Part shown: piece by piece, positions 35,543-43,794 of the stretch
How positions within the stretch are numbered: the first letter of the stretch is position 1
How the letters are laid out: every line of letters starts with the position of its first letter
Assembly: GCF_001514265.1 (NCBI RefSeq)
Contig: NZ_KQ948991.1
Span: forward strand, 430,684-494,683
Source of the DNA: Streptomyces resistomycificus
GTDB taxonomy: Bacteria; Actinomycetota; Actinomycetes; Streptomycetales; Streptomycetaceae
DNA: 64,000 nucleotides
Reading direction: 5' to 3'
Position numbers and translations under genes: made by a program
The notes under the pieces: generated by a model
The model's database searches: none
Told to the model about the DNA's origin: nothing
The model's input: only the letters and a program-made list of their open reading frames with translations

Positions 35543-36649
35543 TCAGCCGCGCGGCAGCGGGCGGACGTCGGGCGCGATCTGCGAGCCCGGCGTCGCCCGC
35601 GCGATCGTGATCAGCCGGTCCGTCAGCTCCAGCGTGCCGACGGCCGCGTCGTCGTAGCCCAGCACCCGGTGTCCGCGGATGACGCTCACCACCAGGTCGT
35701 CCGTCTCCCTCGGTTTCTTGCCCACCTCGGCCTTTATGACCGGCCGCTCCACGATGTCGAGCCCGCTGCCCTGCTGGATGAGGTCCTCCATCACCATGCC
35801 GGCCGCGGGGCTCAGCACGGACAGGCCGAGGAGCCGGCCGGCGGCGCTGGCACTGGTGATCACCGCGTCGGCGCCGGACTGCTTCAGGAGCGGGGCGTTC
35901 TCCTCCTCCCGCACCGCGGCGACGATCTTCGCGGCCTTGTTGAGCTGCCGGGCCGTGAGCGTGACGAGGACGGCCGTGTCGTCGCGCTGGGTCGCGATGA
36001 TGATCTTCCGGGCCTTGTGCACCTCGGCCCGCTTGAGGACCTCGCTGCGGGTGGCGTCCCCGACGACCCCGGCGTATCCCTCCGCGGTCGCCGCGTCGAT
36101 CACCTTGGAGCTCGGGTCCACCACGACGACCTGCTCCTTCTTCAGCCCCGTCGCGCACACGGTCTGGATCGCCGAGCGTCCCTTCGTGCCGAAGCCGACG
36201 ACGACGGTGTGGTCACGCAAGGTGGACCTCCAGCGGTTGAGTCGCCACTCCTCACGCGTGCGCTCGGTGAGGACCTCCAGCGTGGTACCGACCAGGATGA
36301 TCAGGAACAGCACGCGCATCGGTGTGATGACGAAGATGTTGGTGAAGCGGGCGGCGTCACTGACCGGCGTGATGTCACCGTAACCCGTGGTCGAGAGGGT
36401 GACGGTCGCGTAGTAGAAGGCGTCCAGGAAGTCGACGGAGCCGTCGGAGCTGTCGTTGTAGCCGTCGTGGTCGGCGTAGACGATCAGGGCCGTGGTCACG
36501 AGCAGCAACAGCGCCATGATGACCCGCCTGGCCACCTGCCGGAACGGGTGTTCCACCACCTTGCGGGGGAGCATCACCCGATGCGTCACAAGATGCTCGT
36601 CCGCCTGACGGGCGATCGCGTCTTGACCCGGAAGTTTCACGTGAAACAC
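35543..36649 (-). CDS. Two-TM K+ channel with RCK (TrkA-N/TrkA-C) domain
   Basis: 368 residues. Two membrane helices (about 44-60, VIMALLLLVTTALIVYA; and 102-124) flank a pore with the K+ selectivity filter TTGYGD (about 87-92). A Rossmann RCK domain follows (VVVGFGTKGRSAIQTV, about 149-164; DATRSEVLKRA) and then TrkA-C (about 270-365), like MthK. It conducts K+ gated by a ligand bound to RCK. The first codons (GTG TTT CAC GTG AAA CTT) lie within a perfect parS, and the start overlaps the moeA stop by 13 bases. The actual start could be an internal GTG or later, but the channel body is firm. Confidence 0.9.
   Translation of the reverse strand: MFHVKLPGQDAIARQADEHLVTHRVMLPRKVVEHPFRQVARRVIMALLLLVTTALIVYADHDGYNDSSDGSVDFLDAFYYATVTLSTTGYGDITPVSDAARFTNIFVITPMRVLFLIILVGTTLEVLTERTREEWRLNRWRSTLRDHTVVVGFGTKGRSAIQTVCATGLKKEQVVVVDPSSKVIDAATAEGYAGVVGDATRSEVLKRAEVHKARKIIIATQRDDTAVLVTLTARQLNKAAKIVAAVREEENAPLLKQSGADAVITSASAAGRLLGLSVLSPAAGMVMEDLIQQGSGLDIVERPVIKAEVGKKPRETDDLVVSVIRGHRVLGYDDAAVGTLELTDRLITIARATPGSQIAPDVRPLPRG
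36634..36647. promoter_or_regulatory. parS: Perfect parS (ParB-binding) site at the moeA/channel overlap
   Basis: GTTTCACGTGAAAC, the exact 14-bp Streptomyces parS palindrome. It encodes the last codons and stop of moeA (VCFT, stop TGA at 36637-36639) and simultaneously codons 2-5 of the K+ channel in another frame. ParB would nucleate here to organise the origin region. Identity of the palindrome is certain; occupancy is known for the family of sites, not for this one. Confidence 0.9.
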
Positions 36650-38013
36650 ACCCCGATTCCGGCTGTGGCCCAGGGCAGGTCGAGCAGTTCCGTCTCCTGA
36701 CCGGGCCGAGCCCCGCCCGGCGGTACGACGGCCAGGGCGTCGGCCGCCGCGATGCCCCTGAGCATCGCCGGGCCGTTGTAGTGCAGGGGCACGGCACTGT
36801 CACCGCGCAGGACCACGGGGATGAGCCGGGTGTCGTCCGGATGCCCGTGCACCTCGTCCCGTAGCGGCAGTGTGTACGGCTCCGGGGCGGGACGGGCCGC
36901 CAGGGCGCGCAGCAGCGGCTCGGCGAGGGTGAGCAGGCCGGAAACGGCCGCGAGCGGGTTGCCGGGCAGGCCGACGAGGTGCTGGCCCTCCTTGGTACGC
37001 GCCAGCAGCATGGGGTGGCCGGGGCGCACATCGACGCCGTCGACCAGGAGTTCGGCGCCGATGCGCCGCAGGGTGGGGTGGACGTGGTCGACCGGGCCGG
37101 AGGCGGTACCCCCGGTGGTGACGATCAGGTCGGCAGCCGAGGCGGTGAGGGCCTTGTGGAGTGCCTTGGCGTCGTCGCCGAGCCGCCGTACGGCGACGAT
37201 CTCGGCGCCGAGTGCGCGCAGCCAGGGCGGGAGCATCGGGCCCAGCGCGTCCCGGATCAGACCGTCGTGCGGTCTGCCCTCGGTGAGCAACTCGTCACCC
37301 AGGACGAGGACTTCGACCCGGGGGCGCGGCACCGCGGTCACGGTGTCGTATCCGGCGGCGGCGGCGAGACCCAGCACCGCCGGGGTGACGAGGGTGCCGG
37401 CCGGCAGCAGTTGGTCACCGCTGCGGCACTCCTGGCCGCGCGGGCGGATGTCCTGGCCGTGCGCCATCTCGCGGGTGGTGTGGAGGTGGCCCTTGTCGTC
37501 GGTCCGGCCGTGCTCGCTGCGCAGGACGGCGGTGGTGTCGAGGGGGATGCGGGCGCCGGTGGCGATCCGGACGGCCTCGCCGTCGGTGAGTGGATCGGGC
37601 TCCGCGTGCCCGGCCAGCACCCCCTCGTCCCGGACGGCCCAGGGGCCCGGGCCGGCGACCGCCCAGCCGTCCATGGCGGAGGTGTCGAAGGAGGGCAGGT
37701 CGGTGAGGGCGCTGAGGGGTGCGGCCAGGGTGAGGCCCAGGGCGTCGTCGAGGGTGACGGAGACCGGGGCGCGGTGGGCTGTGCGGGCGGCGGCGCGGGC
37801 GGCGGTCGCGCGGGCCTCGGGCCAGGGGGTGGCCCGGTGGCGGGGCGCCGGTCGGCGAGCGGCCTCCTGGCGGCCGGCCCGCGGGGCGGGGGCGGGCACG
37901 TGGCCGCCGACAGGGTGGCCGTGGGCTTCGTTCACGAGGGCGAGTACCTCCTCCACGTCGAGGTCCTCGGAGTCCTCGGCGTCCTCGCCGGTCCGGGCGG
38001 CGCGGGCGGTCAT
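36637..38013 (-). CDS. moeA: Molybdopterin molybdenumtransferase (MoeA-like)
   Basis: 458 residues. Inserts molybdate into adenylylated molybdopterin to make Moco. The N-terminal about 60 residues are a variable extension rich in Ala/Arg/Glu; the conserved MoeA fold starts near 80 (VSVTLDDALGLTLAAPLSAL, FDTSAMDGWAV, RIATGARIP) and the MoCF domain has VLVLGDELLTEG, TTGGTASGPVDHV and GLPGNPLAAVSG. The start ATG at 38013 overlaps the mobA-like stop; the stop lies in a parS and overlaps the channel gene, making a tight mobA-moeA-channel unit. Confidence 0.93.
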   Translation of the reverse strand: MTARAARTGEDAEDSEDLDVEEVLALVNEAHGHPVGGHVPAPAPRAGRQEAARRPAPRHRATPWPEARATAARAAARTAHRAPVSVTLDDALGLTLAAPLSALTDLPSFDTSAMDGWAVAGPGPWAVRDEGVLAGHAEPDPLTDGEAVRIATGARIPLDTTAVLRSEHGRTDDKGHLHTTREMAHGQDIRPRGQECRSGDQLLPAGTLVTPAVLGLAAAAGYDTVTAVPRPRVEVLVLGDELLTEGRPHDGLIRDALGPMLPPWLRALGAEIVAVRRLGDDAKALHKALTASAADLIVTTGGTASGPVDHVHPTLRRIGAELLVDGVDVRPGHPMLLARTKEGQHLVGLPGNPLAAVSGLLTLAEPLLRALAARPAPEPYTLPLRDEVHGHPDDTRLIPVVLRGDSAVPLHYNGPAMLRGIAAADALAVVPPGGARPGQETELLDLPWATAGIGVCFT

Positions 38014-38924
38014 CCGGCGTCCGGGCGGGTGTCGGGGGCGGCGTCCTCAGCCGCGTCCGGCTCGGCGGCGGCGGACTCCTCGGCCCAGCGGACGGCGAGG
38101 GCCGCGGCCTTGCGGGACGCCTCGGCCACCGCCTCGGGTCCTCCGCCGGCCCGTGCGGCCGCGTAGCCGACGAGGAAGGTGGTCAGGGGTGCCGCCGGCC
38201 TGGCCACGCCGTGGGCGGCGTCACGGGCGAGGTCCAGCAGCAGACCGGTGTCGACGTCGAGGTCGATGCCCAGCTCGTCCTTGACTGCGGAAATCCATTC
38301 ATCCAACACGTGCCCATGCTCCCTGATGCGTGCCCTGGCGGTGGCGATGTCGTCCCAGGTGTCGCAGTCGAAGGACGCGACGGCGTCGGGGACGCGGGTG
38401 AGTTCGAGACCGGCGGTGAGCCGGCGCAGGGGCAGCCCGGTGGCGCCGCCGGACTCCGCGGCGCATGCGGCGAGCTCGCGGCGCAGGGCGGACGCGCGGT
38501 AGGCGGCCACGAGCGGCTGGTCGCGGTGGTCGGCGTCGGTGAGCAGCACACCGTCGGCGCCGGAAGTCCGCAGGGCGCCCAGCAGCCGCCGTACCGTCAT
38601 CTCGCCGAGGAACGGCAGGTCCGCGGAGAGTACGACGACGTCCTCGGCGGTGGTGTGCCGCAGACCCGCGTCGAGTGCGGCCACCGGCCCGCCGCCGGGC
38701 GGCTCCTCGCGCGCCCACGTCACGGGGCGCGCGGTCGGCCTGGGGTCGGCGACGACGACGGTGGCACGCGCGTCGGCGCAGGCGGCCAGCACCCGGTCGA
38801 GCAGTGCCCGTCCGCCCACCCGCACACCGGGCTTGTCCGCCCCGCCGAGCCGCCGGGCGGCACCGCCGGCGAGCACGACGGCGTCGTACTCGGCGACAGC
38901 GGGCGGCGGCTGGTGGGCGGTCAC
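38010..38924 (-). CDS. MobA-like nucleotidyltransferase fused to a DUF6457 domain
   Basis: 304 residues. N-terminal nucleotidyltransferase domain (about 8-190; AVVLAGGAARRLGGADKPGV, VVLSADLPFLGEMTVRRLLG) resembling MobA/MoCo guanylyl- or cytidylyltransferases, then a DUF6457-type helical domain (about 200-280; LDEWISAVKDELGIDLDVDT). GTG 38924 gives a short family-like start; the frame is open a further 18 codons. With moeA directly downstream (ATGA overlap) a molybdenum-cofactor role is likely. The DUF6457 fusion is typical of Streptomyces. Confidence 0.88.
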   Translation of the reverse strand: MTAHQPPPAVAEYDAVVLAGGAARRLGGADKPGVRVGGRALLDRVLAACADARATVVVADPRPTARPVTWAREEPPGGGPVAALDAGLRHTTAEDVVVLSADLPFLGEMTVRRLLGALRTSGADGVLLTDADHRDQPLVAAYRASALRRELAACAAESGGATGLPLRRLTAGLELTRVPDAVASFDCDTWDDIATARARIREHGHVLDEWISAVKDELGIDLDVDTGLLLDLARDAAHGVARPAAPLTTFLVGYAAARAGGGPEAVAEASRKAAALAVRWAEESAAAEPDAAEDAAPDTRPDAG

Positions 38925-38989
38925 CCCCCGAGTATGCGTGCCGCCGCGATCACAGGGAATGTGAGAGCGGCGACGCAATCACAGCGTGA

Positions 38990-40390
38990 TCAGAGTGTGC
39001 GCAGCAGGACCGCCGGCTGTTCCACGCAGTCCGCCACGTACCGCAGGAAGCCGCCCGCCGTGCCGCCGTCGCACACCCGGTGGTCGAAGGTGAGCGAGAG
39101 CTGGACGACCTGGCGCACCGCCAGCTCGCCCTCGTGCACCCAGGGCTTGGGGATGATGCGGCCGACGCCGAGCATGGCGGCCTCGGGGTGGTTGATGATC
39201 GGTGTGGAGCCGTCGACCCCGAACACGCCGTAGTTGTTCAGCGTGAAGGTGCCGCCGGTGAGTTCCCGGGGGGTGAGGGTGCCGGCCCGGGCGGCCTCGG
39301 TCAGCCGGGCGAACTCCGCGGTCAGCGACTCCGCGTCCCGGGTGTGCGCGTCCCTGACGACGGGTACGACGAGCCCCCGCTCGGTCTGCGCGGCGAACCC
39401 GAGGTGCACGGCGTCCAGCCGGACGATCTCCCTGGCCTCCATGTCCACGGTGGAGTTGAGCTCGGGGTGCCGGGCCAGCGCCGCGGTGCAGATGCGGGCC
39501 AGCAGGGCGAGGAGGGAGATCTTCGGCCCGCCGCCGGCGTTCATCGTGGTGCGGGCCCGCATGAGTTCCGTGGCGTCGGCGTCCACCCAGCAGGTGGCGT
39601 CCGGGATCTCACGACGGCTGCGGGAGAGCTTGTCGGCGGCGGCGCCAAGCATGCCCTTGAGGGGGATGCGGGTGCTGCCGGCGGCTGTCGCGGAGGGGAG
39701 AGGCGGCGCGGGCGCGGGCGCCTCGGTGGTGGGGGCCGGGGTCGCGGGGGCGTGCGTCCCGGCGGTCGGCACCGCGGCCCGGCCCTGCGCGGCGGCGGCC
39801 CGCAGTGCGTACTCGACGTCCGCCCGCAGGATCAGCCCGTCGGGGCCTGAGCCGGTCAGCTCCCTGAGGTCGAGGCCGTTCTCCCGGGCGAGCCTGCGCA
39901 CCAGCGGTGAGATCACCGGGACCGGGCCGTCCGCCGGCTCGAGGCCGGGGACGCGCCCGTCGGGGGCGACTGCGGTGGTGACGCCCTCCTCGGGCGCCGC
40001 GGGGGCGTCGAGGTGCCCGTTGGCCGACGCGGCCGTCGGCACGGGCTGCCCCGGCCGTACCCGGCGCCTGCGCGCCGGTGCTTCCGAGGTGCCGTATCCC
40101 ACCAGCACGTTTCCCGAGCCCTCGGTCCGGCCGTCGGCGGCGGCAGGGCCCACCGCGACCGTCAGCAGCGGGGCGCCGACGGGCAGTTCCGTGCCCTCCT
40201 CGCCGAAGCGGGCGGTGACCACGCCGCCGTAGGGGCAGGGCACCTCCACCATCGCCTTGGCCGTCTCGACCTCGACGACCGGCTGGTCGACGGCGACGAC
40301 GTCGCCGACCTGGACCAGCCAGCGGACGATGCCCGCCTCGGTCAGCCCCTCACCGAGGTCGGGGAGCTTGAACTCCAGCACCTGTGCCAT
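38990..40390 (-). CDS. Branched-chain alpha-keto acid dehydrogenase E2, cluster 2
   Basis: 466 residues. Lipoyl domain (about 4-80; LGEGLTEAGI, lipoyl Lys in ETAKAMVEVP), peripheral subunit-binding region (about 160-195, SPLVRRLARENGLDLRELTG), Ala/Pro linkers (about 205-240) and acyltransferase core with SLTFDHRVCDGG; His/Asp active-site residues are intact. Start ATG 40390 overlaps the E1beta stop (ATGA). Second copy of the keto-acid dehydrogenase E2 in the window; the two are only moderately similar in their linkers. Confidence 0.95.
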   Translation of the reverse strand: MAQVLEFKLPDLGEGLTEAGIVRWLVQVGDVVAVDQPVVEVETAKAMVEVPCPYGGVVTARFGEEGTELPVGAPLLTVAVGPAAADGRTEGSGNVLVGYGTSEAPARRRRVRPGQPVPTAASANGHLDAPAAPEEGVTTAVAPDGRVPGLEPADGPVPVISPLVRRLARENGLDLRELTGSGPDGLILRADVEYALRAAAAQGRAAVPTAGTHAPATPAPTTEAPAPAPPLPSATAAGSTRIPLKGMLGAAADKLSRSRREIPDATCWVDADATELMRARTTMNAGGGPKISLLALLARICTAALARHPELNSTVDMEAREIVRLDAVHLGFAAQTERGLVVPVVRDAHTRDAESLTAEFARLTEAARAGTLTPRELTGGTFTLNNYGVFGVDGSTPIINHPEAAMLGVGRIIPKPWVHEGELAVRQVVQLSLTFDHRVCDGGTAGGFLRYVADCVEQPAVLLRTL

Positions 40391-41394
40391 CAGCCTTCCG
40401 CCTCCCACTGCAGGCGCCCCACGGCGTCCAGGATCCGGTCCACGCCGGGCAGGTGGTGACGCTCCAGCATCGGCGGCGGATAGGGGATGTCGAACCCGGC
40501 CACGCGCAGCACCGGTGCCTCCAGATGATGGAAGCAGCGCTCCGTGACCCGTGCCGCGATCTCCCCGCCCGGTCCGCCGAACCCGCCCGACTCGTGTACG
40601 ACGACCGCTCGCCCGGTCCGCCGTACCGAGGCGCAGACCGTCTCGTCGTCGAACGGCACCAGGGAGCGCAGGTCGACGACTTCGAGGTCCCACCCCTCGT
40701 CCCGGGCCGCCTCGGCGGCTTCGAGGCAGACGGGCACGGACGGCCCGTACGTGACGAGTGTGGCGCTCCGGCCCGAGCGCCGCACCACCGCGCGGCCTAT
40801 CGGTTCAACGGTCTGCGGGTCGTCCGGGTTCCAGGTGTCCTTGGACCAGTACAGGCGCTTGGGCTCGAGGAAGACGACCGGGTCGTCGGAGGCGATGGCG
40901 GCGCGCAGCAGCCCGTAGGCGTCCGCGACGGTGGCGGGCGTGACGACGTGCAGGCCCGGAGTCGCCATGTAGTACGCCTCGGACGAGTCGCTGTGGTGCT
41001 CGACTCCGCCGATGCCGCCGCCGTAGGGGACGCGGATGGTGAGCGGGAGGGGCATCGAGCCGCGGGTGCGGTTGCGCATCCGGGAGACGTGCGAGATCAG
41101 CTGCTCGAAGGCGGGGTACGCGAAGGCGTCGAACTGCATCTCCACGACGGGACGCAGTCCGTACATCGCCATGCCGACGGCCGTGCCGAGGATGCCCGCC
41201 TCGGCCAGGGGGGTGTCCGTGCAGCGGTCCTCGCCGAACTCCTTGGCGAGTCCGTCGGTGACCCGGAAGACACCGCCGAGGGTGCCGACGTCCTCGCCCA
41301 TGACGTGCACGGTGGGGTCGACGGCCATCGCGTCGCGCATCGCGCGCGTGAGGGCCTGCGCCATGGTGGCCGGTTTGAGGGCGACGGTGGTCAT
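40390..41394 (-). CDS. Branched-chain alpha-keto acid dehydrogenase E1 beta, cluster 2
   Basis: 334 residues, full length. VMGEDVGTLGGVFRVTDGLA and TPLAEAGILGTAVGMAMYG are the pyrimidine-binding hallmarks, VVDLRSLVPFDDETV the C-terminal domain. Its ATG overlaps the E1alpha stop, and its stop overlaps the E2 start, so the three genes are translated as a coupled set. It works with the E1alpha to decarboxylate branched-chain 2-keto acids. Confidence 0.95.
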   Translation of the reverse strand: MTTVALKPATMAQALTRAMRDAMAVDPTVHVMGEDVGTLGGVFRVTDGLAKEFGEDRCTDTPLAEAGILGTAVGMAMYGLRPVVEMQFDAFAYPAFEQLISHVSRMRNRTRGSMPLPLTIRVPYGGGIGGVEHHSDSSEAYYMATPGLHVVTPATVADAYGLLRAAIASDDPVVFLEPKRLYWSKDTWNPDDPQTVEPIGRAVVRRSGRSATLVTYGPSVPVCLEAAEAARDEGWDLEVVDLRSLVPFDDETVCASVRRTGRAVVVHESGGFGGPGGEIAARVTERCFHHLEAPVLRVAGFDIPYPPPMLERHHLPGVDRILDAVGRLQWEAEG

Positions 41395-42527
41395 CAGTGT
41401 GTCCCCTCCCGTTCGGCCTGGATCTCCGCACGCAGCTGGGCCTGCTGTTCCCGCAGTTGCGGGGTGGGCTCGACGTACACGTGGGCGAACAGGTCCATGG
41501 GGTCGAGCAGCGGGTCCTGGTTCATGCGCTCGCGCAGGTCGGCGGCCATGGTCTCGGCGGCGTCGCGCGCGGCCTGGACACCGGCCTCGTCGAGCAGGCC
41601 GCGCTCGGTCAGCTCGTGCTCCAGGAGGGCGATCGGGTCGTGTCCGCGCCAGGTCTCGACCTCGGCGTCGCCGCGGTAGCGGGTCGCGTCGTCGGCGTTG
41701 GTGTGGGCCTCGACCCGATAGGTGATGGCCTCCACCAGCGTGGGACCGCCGCCCGCGCGCGCGTGGCGCACGGCGTCGGCGAGGACCTCGTGCACGGCGG
41801 CGGCGTCGTTGCCGTCGACCAGGCGGCCGGGCATGCCGTAGCCGACGGCCTTGTGGGCCAGCGACGGGGCCGCGGTCTGCTTGGCGAGCGGGACGGAGAT
41901 CGCGAAGCCGTTGTTCTGTACGAGGAAGACGACCGGTGCCTGCCAGACCGCGGCGAAGTTCAGCGCCTCGTGGAAGTCGCCCTCGCTGGTGCCGCCGTCC
42001 CCGACCATCGCCAGCGCGACCACGTCGTCGCCCTTGAGGCGGGCGGCGTGGGCGAGACCGACGGCGTGCGGGAGCTGGGTGGCGAGCGGGGTGCACAGCG
42101 GGGCCACGCGGTGCTCGCGCGGGTCGTAGCCGGTGTGCCAGTCGCCGCGCAGCAGGGTGAGGGCCTGCACGGGGTCCACGCCACGGGCGACGACGGCGAG
42201 CGTGTCGCGGTAGCTCGGGAAGAGCCAGTCGCGGTCCTCGAGGACCAGCGCGGCGGCCACCTCGCAGGCCTCCTGGCCGGTGCTGGAGGGGTAGACGGCG
42301 AGCCGGCCCTGCTTGGTGAGCGCGGTGGCCTGCGCGTTGTACCGGCGGCCCCGCACCAGCTCGGCGTACAGCCGGCGCAGCAGGGCGGGGTCGGTCTCGG
42401 CGGCGGCCTCGGTGCCGAGGACGCGGTGGGGCGCGGCGTCGGGCAGCAGCGGCGCGGGGTCGGTGCGGGGTTGCCAGGCGGGCGGCGGCGATGGCCGGTA
42501 CGCGCCCCGCTGCTCCATGACCGTCAT
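41394..42527 (-). CDS. Branched-chain alpha-keto acid dehydrogenase E1 alpha, cluster 2
   Basis: 377 residues. TPP-binding GDGGTSEGDFHEALNF and FLVQNNGFAIS are present (about 178-210), as are phospho-loop residues AHTNADDATRYR. The first 45 residues (Pro-rich, MEQRGAYRPSPPPAWQP) differ from cluster 1, which has a basic tail there. ATG 42527 is chosen because AGGAGGTGCCGTC precedes it. The operon is divergent from an Lrp/AsnC regulator; a PaaR-like operator and a DnaA-box sequence occur in the 174-bp gap. Confidence 0.95.
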   Translation of the reverse strand: MTVMEQRGAYRPSPPPAWQPRTDPAPLLPDAAPHRVLGTEAAAETDPALLRRLYAELVRGRRYNAQATALTKQGRLAVYPSSTGQEACEVAAALVLEDRDWLFPSYRDTLAVVARGVDPVQALTLLRGDWHTGYDPREHRVAPLCTPLATQLPHAVGLAHAARLKGDDVVALAMVGDGGTSEGDFHEALNFAAVWQAPVVFLVQNNGFAISVPLAKQTAAPSLAHKAVGYGMPGRLVDGNDAAAVHEVLADAVRHARAGGGPTLVEAITYRVEAHTNADDATRYRGDAEVETWRGHDPIALLEHELTERGLLDEAGVQAARDAAETMAADLRERMNQDPLLDPMDLFAHVYVEPTPQLREQQAQLRAEIQAEREGTH

Positions 42528-42586
42528 GACGGCACCTCCTCGTGGAAGCGGCTTCAGGCGCGCCACGGGTGTGATGCGCCTCACCT

Positions 42587-42600
42587 ACCGATTGTTCGGT
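42587..42600. promoter_or_regulatory. Near-match to the paa-cluster operator, upstream of bkd operon 2
   Basis: ACCGATTGTTCGGT. It differs from the ACCGnnCGnnCGGT pattern found at 45365-45378 and 50534-50547 only by T for C in the central CG. It sits about 60 bp before the E1alpha start and 100 bp before the Lrp start. Candidate for control by the TetR gene at 43204, or chance; the divergent Lrp product is the more obvious regulator. Confidence 0.45.
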
Positions 42601-42634
42601 CGTCGGCACATTTTGGCTACACGCACCCTCAGGC

Positions 42635-42643
42635 TGTGGACAA
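42635..42643 (-). promoter_or_regulatory. DnaA-box sequence in the bkd-2/Lrp intergenic region
   Basis: TGTGGACAA, whose complement TTGTCCACA is the preferred Streptomyces DnaA box. Single box; role in replication timing or gene control is unknown. Confidence 0.4.
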
Positions 42644-42701
42644 ACGGTTCTGCACAGCCTGGAATGAACGCAGTACGTCCATGGTGGAGAGGCGGGGGCA
42701 C

Positions 42702-43202
42702 ATGGCATCTGAACAAATGGCCGAGAGCCCGGGCGGCAGCGGCCCGCCGCCGCCCGCCCGTCCGCTCGACGCCATCGATCTGGACATCCTGCAGATGCTC
42801 CAGGCGGACGGCCGCGCGTCCATAAGGTCGGTCGCCGAACGGGTGCATGTCTCGCGCGCCAACGCCTACGCCCGTATCAACCGCCTCATCGAGGACGGCG
42901 TGATCCGCGGCTTCGGGGCCCGCGTCAACCATGAACGGGCGGGTCAGGGCACCTCCGCCTACATCACCCTGAAGATCGTCCAGAACTCCTGGCGCACGGT
43001 GAGCGAGCAGCTCAGACAGCTGCCCGGCGCCTCGCACATCGCCCTGGTGGGCGGTGACTTCGACGTGCTGCTCCTGGTGCACACGTCCGACAACCGGGCG
43101 CTGCGCGAGCTGGTGCTGACCCGGCTCCAGGCGATCCCGGAGGTGCTCAGCACCCGCACGCTGCTGGTCTTCGAGGAGGAGGACCTGGAGCCGCAGGGCT
43201 GA
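42702..43202 (+). CDS. bkdR: Lrp/AsnC-family regulator (BkdR-like), divergent from bkd operon 2
   Basis: 166 residues. AsnC-type helix-turn-helix at about 24-70 (AIDLDILQMLQADGRASIRS, AERVHVSRANAYARINRLIE) and a RAM amino-acid-binding domain at about 85-155 (SAYITLKIVQNSWRTVSEQL, ALVGGDFDVLLLVHT). Start ATG 42702 (SD GGCGGGGGC); ATG 42681 is also in frame. Divergent Lrp regulators next to bkd genes control them in response to branched-chain amino acids in other bacteria. Stops one base before the TetR stop on the other strand. Confidence 0.88.
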   Translation: MASEQMAESPGGSGPPPPARPLDAIDLDILQMLQADGRASIRSVAERVHVSRANAYARINRLIEDGVIRGFGARVNHERAGQGTSAYITLKIVQNSWRTVSEQLRQLPGASHIALVGGDFDVLLLVHTSDNRALRELVLTRLQAIPEVLSTRTLLVFEEEDLEPQG

Positions 43203-43203
43203 G

Positions 43204-43794
43204 TCACCCGGCCTCGCGCAGTCCCCCGAAGACCAGCTGCACCACCGCGTCGGCCACGTCCCGCTCGTTCATGCCCCGCCCGTCCGGCCGGTACCACTCC
43301 ACGATGGAGTTGATCATCCCGAAGACCAGGCGGGTCGCCAGCCGTACCTCCACGTCCGCCCGCACGTCCCCGTCGGCGGCGGCCGCCTTCAGCAGCTCGG
43401 CGACCCGGTGGTCGAAGTCGCGGCGCCGCTCCAGCGCCCACCGCTCCGTGTCGGTGTTGCCGCGCACGCGCAGCAGCAGGGTCACGTAGGGCAGTTCGGC
43501 GATGAGCACCTCGACCATGCGCCGCACGACATGCTCCAGGCGCCCCTCGGCCCGCCCCACGCGCGCGTGCTCCTCGTCGAGGATCCCGAAGAGTCCGTCC
43601 AGCGCCCGGCTCACGGCGCGGCGCAGCAGTTCCTCCTTGCCGGAGACATGGTGGTAGATCGACGACTTGGAGATGCCGGCCGCCCTGGAGAGGTGCTCCA
43701 TGGAGGTGCCGTCGTAGCCGCGCTCGTTGAAGACCTGGACGGCGACGGACAGCAGCGTCTCCGGGGTGTACGTGTCGCGCTTGGCGGTCGTCAT
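43204..43794 (-). CDS. TetR-family regulator of the paa genes (PaaR-like)
   Basis: 196 residues. The N-terminal TetR helix-turn-helix (about 11-57; TPETLLSVAVQVFNERGYDG, RAAGISKSSIYHHVSGKEEL) and a short ligand-binding C-terminus (about 75-190). The ATG overlaps the paaH stop (43791-43794), so it is the second gene of a paaH-tetR operon. A palindrome of the form ACCGnnCGnnCGGT precedes paaH/paaN and paaABCDE, consistent with an actinobacterial PaaR whose inducer would be phenylacetyl-CoA. The name is inferred from context. Confidence 0.85.
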   Translation of the reverse strand: MTTAKRDTYTPETLLSVAVQVFNERGYDGTSMEHLSRAAGISKSSIYHHVSGKEELLRRAVSRALDGLFGILDEEHARVGRAEGRLEHVVRRMVEVLIAELPYVTLLLRVRGNTDTERWALERRRDFDHRVAELLKAAAADGDVRADVEVRLATRLVFGMINSIVEWYRPDGRGMNERDVADAVVQLVFGGLREAG

